Numbered from the stretch's first letter, positions 1-7,189 are shown. The stretch is 64,000 nucleotides of DNA from Flavobacteriales bacterium (GCA_023382455.1 JAHDVX010000013.1:25376-89375); one strand, 5' to 3'. The notes: generated by a model from the letters alone, not told the origin. Numbers and translations: made by a program.

Positions 1-344
1 AGGAAGGTGTCGATGCGCGCCAGGTTGCCCTCCATGATGTCCGGCACGATGATGTGGGCGGTCCATTTGGGGAGCTTGTGTGCATCGTCCCACACCAGCG
101 CATGCCCGGGGTGCACCACCACCTCGTCACCGGGGGCCAGGGCCGGATAGCCCCATTGGGCCAGATCGTGGCGCATCACGGCCAGTTTGGCGGCCTCCAG
201 CTCGCCACGCACCTTGTCCAGTTGGGTCTTTGCATCGGCGAAGCGCCCCTCGGCCTTTTTCAGTGCGTCCGCTTCCGGGGATTGGGCCATGGATGCCGCT
301 GCGGCCAGGCCGGCGATGGCGAAGAGGATAAGGCGTAGAGTCAT
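1..344 (-). CDS. Secreted DNA/RNA non-specific endonuclease, N-terminal part (cut by window edge)
   Basis: The start codon is at 344 and overlaps the stop of the upstream glycosyltransferase gene as ATGA, so the two are probably translationally coupled; the 3' end lies outside the window. The first ~20 residues form a signal peptide (hydrophobic core, Ala-rich cleavage region ending SMAQ). A short charged helix (about residues 25-50) follows. The visible end (HPGHALVWDDAHKLPKW, then TAHIIVPDIMEGN) resembles the beginning of the Bacteroidota NUC/EndoG-type nuclease domain, in which this segment precedes the DRGH catalytic motif. The catalytic residues are not in the window, so activity cannot be judged. 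Family assignment is from recognition of the N-terminal pattern only; a secreted hypothetical protein is the alternative. Confidence 0.55.
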   Translation of the reverse strand, partial: MTLRLILFAIAGLAAAASMAQSPEADALKKAEGRFADAKTQLDKVRGELEAAKLAVMRHDLAQWGYPALAPGDEVVVHPGHALVWDDAHKLPKWTAHIIVPDIMEGNLARIDTF

Positions 345-1423
345 GGGTGTGCGGGGAGGGAAGTGATCAAGGATGCAAGATCGGCCATGGCATCGAGAAG
401 TGCATTGTTTTTTCCGGCGGGGGTGGAGGATGCCGGCGGCTGTTGAAGTGCACGGGCAATATCCAGGCCATCCTGGTCCTGCACGGCATGGTGCCCGCCG
501 GCCGCGTGCAGGCGGCCGAGGTATTCCTGCTCGGGCTGGCCGGGCGTGGGCACCAGGAGTGCTCCGCGGCCAAGGGCCTCCAGGTCCATGAGCGTGGAAT
601 AGCCGGTGCGGCTGACGATCAAGTCGGCGGAAGCCATGGCAGCCTGCAGTTCGGCAGCGGGAAGATGGCCGGTGATCTCGATCGGGCCTTCCGTGCGCGG
701 CGTGTTGCCAGGTTGGCCGGTTACGACCAGGTGCCGTCCTTCGATGGAACGCAGTTGTTGCAGTGCGGCCTGCTCAAACAATGTCCGCTGTGGTTCCGGC
801 CCGCTGATGACGGATACGGTGCGCCACATCGTATGGCCGGTCGCTGCCGGAGCCTTGGTAAACCGGCTCAAGGGGCCGATGTAGCGCGCCTGCGGCGGAA
901 GCCGGTCACCGTGCGACAAGTCGCCGGCCAGTCCGGGCGCTTCGGCATGGTCCGGTATCCAGCAGCGGTCGAAGCGATCGATGCGGCGCCGGTTGATCCG
1001 CCGTGCATTGGATTGGACGAAAGGGGAGAAGGGGGACACCTGATGTGTCACGAGCACGCTGGGCAGGCCGTCGGCGCGGATGCCGAAGCGCTGGTCGCTG
1101 ATGACGGCGTGCAGCTGCATGCGCCGGCGGACGGAGGTGAGCAGGCCTTGCTCTTCACGCACCTGGAGCAACATGCGGGGCAGCTGCCGTGCCATGGCCC
1201 AGGCCTGCGAGCGCCCGGCGGCATAGCGCACCTCCATGCCGGGGAGGCGGACGTGCTCCAGCGTGGGGAACTCCTCGCGCAGCAAGGCCAAGGGAGCCTT
1301 GTCGGCACCGATCACCGGCACGGCATCCTGTTCCAGCAGGGTGCGGATAATGGGGACGCAGCGTGCAGCGTGGCCTAGCCCCCAATCCAAGGGGGCCACC
1401 AGGATGCGCGCGCCGCGGAACAT
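341..1423 (-). CDS. MurG-like glycosyltransferase, GT-B fold
   Basis: About 360 residues. The N-terminus has a beta strand followed by a Gly-rich GLGHAAR loop (residues 15-21), typical of MurG/MGT-type GT-B enzymes that transfer a sugar from a nucleotide donor. The C-terminal half holds a donor-site-like segment (SRTGYSTLMDLEALGRG, then PTPGQPEQE). Substrate is unknown. The open frame continues upstream in Pro/Arg-rich sequence with no protein character, so I chose the ATG at 1423. A -7-like box (GACCTTCG on the minus strand, 1428-1435) lies 4 nt before that ATG, which would give an essentially leaderless transcript. The gene overlaps the downstream nuclease gene by 4 nt. No signal peptide is visible, so it is probably cytoplasmic or membrane associated. 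Confidence 0.75.
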   Translation of the reverse strand: MFRGARILVAPLDWGLGHAARCVPIIRTLLEQDAVPVIGADKAPLALLREEFPTLEHVRLPGMEVRYAAGRSQAWAMARQLPRMLLQVREEQGLLTSVRRRMQLHAVISDQRFGIRADGLPSVLVTHQVSPFSPFVQSNARRINRRRIDRFDRCWIPDHAEAPGLAGDLSHGDRLPPQARYIGPLSRFTKAPAATGHTMWRTVSVISGPEPQRTLFEQAALQQLRSIEGRHLVVTGQPGNTPRTEGPIEITGHLPAAELQAAMASADLIVSRTGYSTLMDLEALGRGALLVPTPGQPEQEYLGRLHAAGGHHAVQDQDGLDIARALQQPPASSTPAGKNNALLDAMADLASLITSLPAHP

Positions 1424-1694
1424 GTTGCGAAGGTCGCACACGCCGTGGCACCGGGCACTCCGCCAGGGATTGCAGCGGCAGCCCGGCGAAGCGACGGGCC
1501 ATGCGGGGCCGTGCAGCGAGCAGGCGACGGGTTCACGCCGCCGAAGCACGGCGAAGGCGCGAGGAGCCCGCACAGCGCCGGCACCGCGGCACGCCGCAAG
1601 ACGGCTAAAGCGGAAAGCCCGCAGGCGGCCAAACAATCTGCCAATGCAGCCATTCACCACGAGCCCTTCCTTTGTTTCTTCGCGCCCCGGAACC

Positions 1695-2375
1695 ATGGGC
1701 AAGAACAAGATCCGCCGCTTTGCCGAGAACGCCACGTTCGCGCACGTGGTGCAACCCACGTTCGAGGAGCTGCGGGCGGGCGGCCTGGCGCAGCGGGGTC
1801 GGTGGAACAGCGATTTCTTCAAGCGGGAGGCGCCCCTGGTGCTGGAGCTGGGCTGTGGCGGCGGCGAATACACGGTGGGCCTGGCGCAGCTGCGGCCGGA
1901 GAAGAACTACATCGGCGTGGACATCAAGGGTGCGCGCATCTGGCGCGGCGCGAAGACGGCCCAGGAGCTCGGCCTGGCGAACGTGGGCTTCCTGCGCACC
2001 CACGTGGATCATATCCTGCATTGTTTCGGCCCCGGCGAGGTGGACGAGATCTGGCTCACCTTCAGCGACCCGCAGATCGGCAAGGCGCGCAAACGCCTCA
2101 CCAGCCCGCTGTTCCTGGCGCGGTACCGGCAGATCCTGCGGCCGGGCGGCCTGATCCACCTGAAGACGGACAGCCCACTGTTGTATGAATACACGCTGGA
2201 GCAGATCGCGGAGCACAAGCTGCACGTGCATGAGCAAAGCGGCAACGTGTACGCGGACCTGGTGCGGCGCGTGCCGCCGGAGGAGCAGGCGGTGCTGAAC
2301 ATCCGCACGCGCTACGAAAGCATGTGGCTGGCCGAGGGCCGGACGATCCACTACGTGCGTTTCGGGGTGAGGTGA
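1695..2375 (+). CDS. trmB: tRNA (guanine-N7-)-methyltransferase
   Basis: The product (226 residues) methylates G46 of tRNA with S-adenosylmethionine. The SAM-binding motif LELGCGGGEYTVGLA is at about residues 51-65, followed by GVDIKGARIW (second strand and acidic loop) and a TFSDPQ segment that replaces the PDPW motif of proteobacterial TrmB; the C-terminal LKTDS and RTRYESMW segments are also as in the family. The upstream frame is open for another 450 nt but reads as low-complexity Arg/Ala sequence, and homologues begin near MGKNK, so the ATG at 1695 was chosen. A weak -7-like box (TTCCTTTG, 1667-1674) lies 20 nt upstream. It is divergent from the glycosyltransferase across a very GC-rich 271-nt gap in which I see no gene. 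Confidence 0.93.
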   Translation: MGKNKIRRFAENATFAHVVQPTFEELRAGGLAQRGRWNSDFFKREAPLVLELGCGGGEYTVGLAQLRPEKNYIGVDIKGARIWRGAKTAQELGLANVGFLRTHVDHILHCFGPGEVDEIWLTFSDPQIGKARKRLTSPLFLARYRQILRPGGLIHLKTDSPLLYEYTLEQIAEHKLHVHEQSGNVYADLVRRVPPEEQAVLNIRTRYESMWLAEGRTIHYVRFGVR

Positions 2376-2383
2376 TCTGAGTG

Positions 2384-2540
2384 CGCCACAGAGGCACGGA
2401 GAACACAGTGGTGATTTTTGGCCACGGTGATGAGCGAAGCATAGCTTTGCACGTGTGGCATGCATGACTCCGTGCCCTCTGTGCCTCTGTGGTGAACAGC
2501 CCATGACTCTGTGCCCCCTGTGCGTCCGTGGTGAATAGCG
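2384..2540. repeat. CTCTGTG-type repeats: tandem 39-mers plus an inverted copy
   Basis: Two 39-bp direct units (2463-2501 and 2502-2540) share CATGACTC and GTGGTGAA blocks. An inverted partial copy (CCACAGAGGCACGGAG, about 2385-2400) lies upstream, so the region can fold back on itself. The ATL start codon at 2542 lies in CATGAC, which matches the first six bases of a third unit. The repeat therefore directly abuts the coding region. The units are 39 nt (13 codons) and also encode a 24-residue open frame (MTPCPLCLCGEQ...) that ends at TAG just before the ATL start; I do not call it a gene. Confidence 0.8.
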
Positions 2541-2541
2541 C

Positions 2542-2910
2542 ATGACCAAGAAGAAGCAACTGGTCAACGGCGCCGTGCAGGAGCGCGACTTCTTCCGCGA
2601 TGTGATGGACGTGGTGCGCCAGGTGCCCAAGGGCCGCGTCACCAGCTACGGGGCCATTGCCAAGTACCTCGGCGCGCCGCGCAGCGCCCGCATCGTGGGC
2701 TGGTGCATGAACAACGCGCATGCAGCGCAGCCGCCGGTGCCGGCGCAGCGCGTGGTGAACCGCATCGGCCTGCTCACCGGCAAGCACCACTTCACCACGC
2801 CCACGCAAATGGAGGAACTGCTGGCGAAGGAAGGCGTGCAGGTGAAGAAGGACCAAGTGGTGGACTTCGCCAGGAAGTTCTGGGACCCGGCGGTGGAGTT
2901 GGGGTTCTGA
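2542..2910 (+). CDS. Alkyltransferase-like (ATL) protein of the MGMT family, lacking the acceptor cysteine
   Basis: The product (122 residues) has the DNA-binding fold of O6-alkylguanine DNA alkyltransferases: VPKGRVTSYGAIA (residues 28-40, containing the nucleotide-flipping Tyr36) and ARIVGWCM (residues 49-56, containing the arginine finger). The active-site PCHRV motif reads PAQRV (residues 67-71), so the methyl-accepting Cys is replaced by Ala and the protein cannot act as a suicide transferase. In known ATLs the lesion is bound and handed to nucleotide excision repair. The C-terminal extension ends KFWDPAVELGF. Degenerate copies of this 3' end recur twice downstream (3685-3752 and 4411-4481). 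The start codon lies at the edge of the 39-bp repeats. Confidence 0.88.
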   Translation: MTKKKQLVNGAVQERDFFRDVMDVVRQVPKGRVTSYGAIAKYLGAPRSARIVGWCMNNAHAAQPPVPAQRVVNRIGLLTGKHHFTTPTQMEELLAKEGVQVKKDQVVDFARKFWDPAVELGF

Positions 2911-2928
2911 AGTACAACCGATGGAACG

Positions 2929-3666
2929 ATGAGATTCCCGACTTCCGTGGTGATCGCCCTCGGGTGTGCTTCGGCCTTTGCACAAGCGGCGCCCCAGCTA
3001 CCGATGGACCGCTATGATGTCCACTTCGGGGAGCAAGAGGGTGAATACTACTTCTACATCGCGCCGGACAGCCTTACATCGCATGCTGCATGGCATCCCA
3101 GGGATACGGCGATGTGGGCGTTTGACCTGTACCTCTTCGACAACTACGCCGAGGCGGCGTATGAGCAGTACGCCTGGGAGGACCTGTTGCCCGATACCGC
3201 ACGGGTCCGGTCGGCCTTTCAGCACGCCCTGGGGAAGGACACGGCCTTTGCCAAACTGTACCAACGGTCATTCCGTTCCGGCAGTACCTCGACCGTCCTT
3301 ATCGACACGCTGATGCGGATCGCTGCACGATTCTATTACCTGCATCGCACGGGCACCACCGGGCTAGACCTGCATCTCTGCACGGGGATCAATCGAGTAA
3401 AGGAACTGGCGCACGATGGGGATGGACCCTATTACGCCGCATTCTGTTACCAGGCCATCCGGGACATGGATGACCCCTATCTATATTACCGCAAGGCCAA
3501 GGAAGCCCTGCCTGATTCATTATACAGCGACATGCCGACGGACCGGGTCTTGGCTGCGGAACAGGGCCTTTACGACCTGATCGCCGAAGACATCGGATTG
3601 CGCGAGTTTCTGCTGGCCGAATATGCCCGGAAAGAACCATGGCTCTGCTTCCGGTTGGCCCGATAG
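2929..3666 (+). CDS. Secreted protein of unknown function (cassette cargo 1)
   Basis: The product has 245 residues with a clear signal peptide (MRFPTSVVIALGCASAFAQA). The mature part is rich in Tyr, Asp and aromatic residues (EGEYYFYIAP, YYLHRTG, DPYLYYRKAKEALP) and looks mostly helical after residue 90. I do not recognise a family. It begins 18 nt after the ATL stop and ends 18 nt before the second ATL-tail copy, so it sits exactly between two copies of the same ~65-bp sequence. Its GC content and codon use look less biased than those of trmB or mrp, which fits recent acquisition, though this was judged by eye. No promoter of its own is evident; read-through from the ATL gene is likely. Confidence 0.7.
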   Translation: MRFPTSVVIALGCASAFAQAAPQLPMDRYDVHFGEQEGEYYFYIAPDSLTSHAAWHPRDTAMWAFDLYLFDNYAEAAYEQYAWEDLLPDTARVRSAFQHALGKDTAFAKLYQRSFRSGSTSTVLIDTLMRIAARFYYLHRTGTTGLDLHLCTGINRVKELAHDGDGPYYAAFCYQAIRDMDDPYLYYRKAKEALPDSLYSDMPTDRVLAAEQGLYDLIAEDIGLREFLLAEYARKEPWLCFRLAR

Positions 3667-3684
3667 AGTGGTGTGAGGGGTTCG

Positions 3685-3752
3685 TAAGGAACGATCAAGT
3701 ACCGAACCCTGTCAGGAAGTTCCGGGATCGATTGGTGGAACTGGGGTTTTGA
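3685..3752 (+). repeat. Second, diverged copy of the ATL gene 3' end
   Basis: Read in frame, this stretch gives NDQVPNPVRKFRDRLVELGF followed by a stop, against KDQVVDFARKFWDPAVELGF and a stop in the intact gene (2847-2910). The shared core AGGAAGTTC and the GGGGTTYTGA end are visible in the DNA. There is no start codon or upstream gene body, so it is a relic tail. It separates the secreted-protein gene from the hepT stop codon at 3757. Confidence 0.8.
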
Positions 3753-3756
3753 ACCA

Positions 3757-4104
3757 TCAGCGGAGCTGGTCCCTGATCTCGGCCAGCTGTTCACGCGCCC
3801 CAGGCAGCACACGCTCTACGGTCAGCCATACCGCGATCTTGTCAATGCCCATGTAGTCGTGCACGAGCTTGTCGCGCATCCCGGCGATCTTCTTCCAAGG
3901 CATGTCCGGATGGCTTTCGCGCAACGAAGTGGAAAGGCGCTTGACCGCTTCGCCCATCACCATGAAGTTGCGGATCACGCCATCCTGCACCAAGCGGTTG
4001 TCCAGAAAACCGTGCATATCCATGCCCCGGGTATAGGACAAGACTTGATCGATGGCGTCAATAATGTCGTCCAACAACACGAGGTCGGAACGTTCACTGG
4101 TCAT
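3757..4104 (-). CDS. hepT: HepT-like HEPN ribonuclease toxin (DUF86)
   Basis: The product has 115 residues and is all helical. It carries the HEPN catalytic motif R-x4-H-x-Y as RDKLVHDY (Arg77, His82, Tyr84). In characterised HepT/MntA systems this motif cleaves RNA, and the Tyr is the residue AMPylated by MntA to silence the toxin. The length matches the family. The gene starts inside the 3' end of mntA (4-nt overlap, 4101-4104), so the pair is one transcript with the antitoxin first. It points against the ATL gene and lies between ATL-tail copies 2 and 3, as the second cassette. Confidence 0.9.
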   Translation of the reverse strand: MTSERSDLVLLDDIIDAIDQVLSYTRGMDMHGFLDNRLVQDGVIRNFMVMGEAVKRLSTSLRESHPDMPWKKIAGMRDKLVHDYMGIDKIAVWLTVERVLPGAREQLAEIRDQLR

Positions 4105-4391
4105 GCTTGTGCGTCAATGCGCACAAGGTCGCGCGTGATGAATGGCCGAAGACGGGGGTTCACAGCCCGGTCGGTGACCAGATCAACGGCGAAGCCCAAC
4201 TTTTCGCTCAATTCCTGCTCAATCCCGACCAATTCCAAGAAATCCACTTGGGCGGAAAGATCCACCAGGAGATCAAGGTCGCTGTCCGCACGGTGGTCGC
4301 CGCGTGCGCGCGATCCGAAGATGGCGATCAACTTCGGCCCAAAGGGCGCCAAGGTTTCGCGAACCACCTGTTGTTGTTTCAGGTCGAGCAT
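4101..4391 (-). CDS. mntA: MntA-like minimal nucleotidyltransferase antitoxin
   Basis: The product has 96 residues. The nucleotidyltransferase signature G-S-x10-D-x-D is intact (Gly26-Ser27, Asp38, Asp40 in GSRARGDHRADSDLD). MntA enzymes transfer AMP to the Tyr of the partner HepT motif and neutralise it; the toxin's Tyr84 is present next door. A perfect Bacteroidota -7 box (TACCTTTG on the minus strand, 4396-4403) lies only 4 nt before the ATG, so the mRNA is probably leaderless. The promoter region runs into the third ATL-tail copy (4411-4481), so transcription of the TA pair starts beside and partly within that repeat. Confidence 0.9.
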   Translation of the reverse strand: MLDLKQQQVVRETLAPFGPKLIAIFGSRARGDHRADSDLDLLVDLSAQVDFLELVGIEQELSEKLGFAVDLVTDRAVNPRLRPFITRDLVRIDAQA

Positions 4392-4395
4392 GTTT

Positions 4396-4403
4396 CAAAG
4401 GTA
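4396..4403 (-). promoter_or_regulatory. -7 box of the mntA-hepT promoter
   Basis: TACCTTTG on the minus strand is a perfect match to the Bacteroidota -7 consensus TAnnTTTG, 4 nt upstream of the mntA ATG at 4391. Confidence 0.7.
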
Positions 4404-4410
4404 AGGGAGA

Positions 4411-4481
4411 TGGCGAAGAAGGAACAGGTGGTGTACTTCGTGAAGAAGTTCTGGGACCCGTCGGTGGAGCTGGGGTTTTGA
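4411..4481 (+). repeat. Third copy of the ATL gene 3' end
   Basis: Read in frame it gives (M)AKKEQVVYFVKKFWDP, then SVELGF and a stop: 17 of the last 23 residues resemble the true ATL C-terminus. By manual alignment about 59 of 69 bases match 2842-2910. It has an ATG by chance at 4411 but no gene body, so it would encode at most 23 residues. It closes the second cassette (hepT-mntA). Confidence 0.85.
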
Positions 4482-4580
4482 AATACCCTGACCTCCAAGC
4501 CCCGAACCCGGGCTTCCAGGCAAGCCGGGATCAGCTGTCCCACCCCTGATGTTCCTCAGTTCCGGCACCTTTTCATGCGG

Positions 4581-4588
4581 TAAATTCG
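4581..4588 (+). promoter_or_regulatory. -7 box upstream of mrp
   Basis: TAAATTCG matches TAnnTTCG, the variant seen before several genes here, 7 nt before the mrp ATG at 4596. This suggests a near-leaderless mRNA. Confidence 0.55.
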
Positions 4589-4595
4589 CGGCATC

Positions 4596-5732
4596 ATGGA
4601 AATCACGGAAAAGGCCTTGTTCGATGCCCTGAGCAAGGTGATCGAACCCGACCTGAAGAAGGACATCGTGGAGCTGGACCTGGTGAAGGATGTCACCATT
4701 GACGAGCGCACCATCACCGTCATCGTGGAAGTAAGCAACCCCGCGATGCACAGCCGCAAGCGCATGGAGGAGGCGGTGAAGTTCCAGCTGAAGCAGGCCT
4801 TTGGCGACGATGTGAAGGTGAAGGTGAGCGTGCGCCCCATCAGCGGCGAGCGCGGCGGGCTGCGCAAGGTGCTGCCGTTCGTGAAGCACGTGGTGGCCGT
4901 GGCCAGCGGCAAGGGCGGCGTGGGCAAGAGCACCATCACCGCCAACCTGGCGGCGGGCCTGGCCCAGCGCGGCCTCAAGGTGGGCCTGGTGGATGCCGAC
5001 ATCTACGGGCCCAGCATGCCGCTGATGTTCGACGTGCAGAAGGAGCGCCCGCGCGTGAAGCAGCTCGACGGCAAGAACGTGATCGTGCCCGTGGAGAGCT
5101 ACGGCGTGCAGCTGCTCAGCATCGGCTTCTTCGCCGACCCCAGCCAGGCCATCGCCTGGCGCGGGCCCATGGCCAGCAAGGCCCTGGACCAGCTCTTCAA
5201 GGATGCTGACTGGGGCGAGCTCGACATCATGCTGGTGGACATGCCCCCCGGTACCGGCGATATCCACCTGCAACTGGTGCAGGCCGTGCCGTTGAGCGGC
5301 GCCATCATCGTAAGCACCCCGCAGCCCGTGGCCCTCATCGATGCACGCAAGGGCGTCAGCCTGTTCCAGATGGACGCGTTGAAGGTGCCCGTGCTCGGCA
5401 TCGTGGAGAACATGTCGTGGTTTGCCACGGAGGAGGCGCTGAAAGGCCGCCGCCTGCAGGATATCCCCGAGGGCGAGCGCCAGTACATCTTCGGCAAGCA
5501 CGGCGCCAAGGCCTTGGCCGAGGAATTGAATGTGGCCTGCATGGCCGAGGTGCCGCTGGTGCAGAGCATCCGCGAGGCCGCCGATGTGGGCCGCCCGGCC
5601 ATCCTGCAAGGCGATACCCCGGCGGCCCAGGCCTTTCAGCCCATGCTGGACGCCATGGAGCGTATCTTGGCAGGGCTGGGCGACGGCCCGAAAAAAACCG
5701 TTGACCCCGCCCACGAAATGTTGGTGAAGTGA
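4596..5732 (+). CDS. mrp: Mrp/ApbC-type P-loop ATPase, Fe-S cluster carrier
   Basis: The product (378 residues) has an N-terminal MIP18/DUF59-type domain (about residues 1-85) followed by a MinD/ParA-type ATPase with a deviant Walker A motif GKGGVGKST (105-113), DADIYGPSMP (switch I) and VDMPPGTGD (Walker B). Family members bind and deliver [4Fe-4S] clusters to apoproteins. The CxxC found after the ENMS motif in many Mrp proteins is absent (ENMSWFATEEAL), as is usual in Bacteroidota versions; cluster binding may therefore differ. The stop codon overlaps the start of the NifU-like gene (TGATG), so the two are translationally coupled, which supports a joint role in Fe-S assembly. Confidence 0.92.
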   Translation: MEITEKALFDALSKVIEPDLKKDIVELDLVKDVTIDERTITVIVEVSNPAMHSRKRMEEAVKFQLKQAFGDDVKVKVSVRPISGERGGLRKVLPFVKHVVAVASGKGGVGKSTITANLAAGLAQRGLKVGLVDADIYGPSMPLMFDVQKERPRVKQLDGKNVIVPVESYGVQLLSIGFFADPSQAIAWRGPMASKALDQLFKDADWGELDIMLVDMPPGTGDIHLQLVQAVPLSGAIIVSTPQPVALIDARKGVSLFQMDALKVPVLGIVENMSWFATEEALKGRRLQDIPEGERQYIFGKHGAKALAEELNVACMAEVPLVQSIREAADVGRPAILQGDTPAAQAFQPMLDAMERILAGLGDGPKKTVDPAHEMLVK

Positions 5733-5995
5733 TGCCCTCCAACGTGTTGATCGACACCAAGCACCTCGGTGAGTTGAAGCAGCGCATCCAAGGCGCGCTC
5801 ACCGAGATTCGCCCCTTTCTCCAAGCCGACGGCGGCGATATTTCACTGGAGGAGGTGAATGGAAAAGGTGAGGTGAAGGTGAAGCTCCACGGGGCCTGCA
5901 GCACCTGTACCATGGTGGCCATGACCATGAAGGCCGGCGTGGAAGAGGCCATCAAGCGCGTGGCACCCGAGGTGGTGAAGGTGGAGGCCGTATAG
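5732..5995 (+). CDS. NifU C-terminal-domain (Nfu-type) Fe-S scaffold protein
   Basis: The product (87 residues) consists almost entirely of the NifU-like domain: FLQADGGDISLEEV (29-42) and the cluster-binding CxxC (Cys56, Cys59 in GACSTCTM). Two such subunits assemble one [4Fe-4S] cluster for transfer. The ATG at 5732 shares its A with the mrp stop codon; a GTG one codon earlier is less likely. A second, longer Nfu is encoded at 30609-31223, so the genome has at least two NifU-domain proteins. It is convergent with rsgA, with a hairpin between them. Confidence 0.9.
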   Translation: MPSNVLIDTKHLGELKQRIQGALTEIRPFLQADGGDISLEEVNGKGEVKVKLHGACSTCTMVAMTMKAGVEEAIKRVAPEVVKVEAV

Positions 5996-6021
5996 GCGAT
6001 ACCTGAAACCGATGGATGCTC

Positions 6022-6051
6022 CATCAACGTCTCGCGTAGCGAACGTTGATG
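6022..6051. terminator. Hairpin between convergent genes, probable bidirectional terminator
   Basis: CATCAACGT and ACGTTGATG form a 9-bp stem whose interior (TCGC GTA GCGA) extends it with one bulge. It sits in the 63-nt gap between the NifU-like gene and rsgA. There is no T tract, so intrinsic termination is not certain. Confidence 0.5.
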
Positions 6052-6058
6052 CCAACAG

Positions 6059-7087
6059 CTATCCCGCCCTATACGGATCATCCTCCTCCACGCCTTCCAC
6101 CATGTCCACGTAGCTGGTGTAGCGGCTGGCGGCGATGGTGCCTTCCTCCACGGCCTTCAGCACGGCGCAGCCCGGCTCCTTCAAGTGCGTGCAGTTGCCG
6201 AAACGGCATTCGCCTTTCCGTGCGAAGAACTCCGGGAACTGGTCCGCGATCACGTCCTGCTCCATATCCACCAGGCCGAAGCCCTTCACGCCGGGGGTGT
6301 CGATGAGGAAGGTGGGTGCGTAGTTCGTAGTTGATAGTTCGTGGTTTGCAGGGCCCTCCGAACTACGAACTACGAACTTTTCACTATCCCGTTCCATCTC
6401 CACCTCATACATCCGGGCCACCGTGGTGGTGTGTTGCCCCTTCTCCGTGCTGGCGCTCACCTCCCAGGTGTGCAGGTCCAGCGCGGGATCGATGGCGTTC
6501 ACCAGCGTGCTTTTGCCCACGCCGCTGTGGCCCACCAGCAGGGTGACCTTGCCATGCAGCAATTCCTTCACCTCGGCCATACCGGTGCCCTTCAGCGCGG
6601 AGGTGATCAGCGTGCGGTAGCCCGCGCCTTGATAGACGTCCTCGTATTCCGCCAGCAGGCCCAGTTCCTCATCGCCCAGGTCGTCCACCTTGTTGAAGAC
6701 GATCACCGGCGGGATCTGGTAGGCCTCGGCCGTCACCAGCACCCGGTCGATGAAGCCGAACGAGGTGAAAGGCCGCGCCACGGTCACCAGCACCAAGCAC
6801 TGGTCCATGTTGCTGGCGATCACATGCTTGTGGTGCGACAGGTTCACGCTCTTGCGCACCAGGTAGTTCCGCCGGTCGTGCAGGTGGGTGATGGCCCCCA
6901 CCAGTTCGTTGCCCACCGTCTCCGCGGCCGGCTCGAAGTCCACCACATCGCCCACCGCCAACGGGTTGGTACTGCTGAACCCCTTGATGCGCAGCTTGCC
7001 CTTGGCGATGCACTCGTGCAACGTGCCGTCCTCGCCGCGCACGGTGTAGCGGCTGCCGGTGGAACGCATCAGGAGGCCGGTGGGCAT
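6059..7087 (-). CDS. rsgA: Ribosome small-subunit GTPase RsgA (with in-frame repeat insertion)
   Basis: The product (342 residues) is a late 30S maturation GTPase. It has an N-terminal OB fold and then the circularly permuted GTPase motifs in order: NKVD (G4), GHSGVGKST (G1), the DTPGVKGFG segment (G3). The C-terminal zinc knuckle is C-x4-C-x-H-x5-C (CRFGNCTHLKEPGC). Between the TTTVARMYEVE segment and the G3 motif there are about 25 extra residues encoded by a palindromic DNA repeat (6320-6377). The insertion keeps the frame and falls in a surface loop region. A -7-like box (GATCTTTG, minus strand, 7093-7100) lies 5 nt before the ATG. The gene is divergent from the DUF167 gene. Confidence 0.93.
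   Translation of the reverse strand: MPTGLLMRSTGSRYTVRGEDGTLHECIAKGKLRIKGFSSTNPLAVGDVVDFEPAAETVGNELVGAITHLHDRRNYLVRKSVNLSHHKHVIASNMDQCLVLVTVARPFTSFGFIDRVLVTAEAYQIPPVIVFNKVDDLGDEELGLLAEYEDVYQGAGYRTLITSALKGTGMAEVKELLHGKVTLLVGHSGVGKSTLVNAIDPALDLHTWEVSASTEKGQHTTTVARMYEVEMERDSEKFVVRSSEGPANHELSTTNYAPTFLIDTPGVKGFGLVDMEQDVIADQFPEFFARKGECRFGNCTHLKEPGCAVLKAVEEGTIAASRYTSYVDMVEGVEEDDPYRAG
6320..6377. repeat. Palindromic repeat inserted in rsgA
   Basis: GTAGTTCGTAGTTGATAGTTCG and CGAACTACGAACTACGAAC are imperfect inverted arms around a 17-nt centre. Together they encode roughly residues 237-256 of RsgA (around ANHELSTTNYA) without a stop or frameshift. The internal ~10-bp periodicity (GTAGTTC repeats) is typical of dispersed palindromic elements. 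Confidence 0.75.
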
Positions 7088-7189
7088 TAGGGCAAAGATC
7101 GGCCGGAACCCTTGAAACGGACAGCGGCCCGATGAGGCCGATGGCCTTGCACGAATGCGTGCGAACTACGGACCTTCGCGGGCTTACCC

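Noticed and set aside
1424..1694. N-terminal extensions of the glycosyltransferase (150 residues) and of trmB into the divergent gap
   Set aside because: The translated extensions are Arg/Pro/Ala-rich noise on both strands; both families start at the chosen ATGs.
2464..2538. 24-residue upstream frame MTPCPLCLCGEQ... before the ATL gene
   Set aside because: It is encoded by the tandem 39-bp repeats and has no independent support as a gene.
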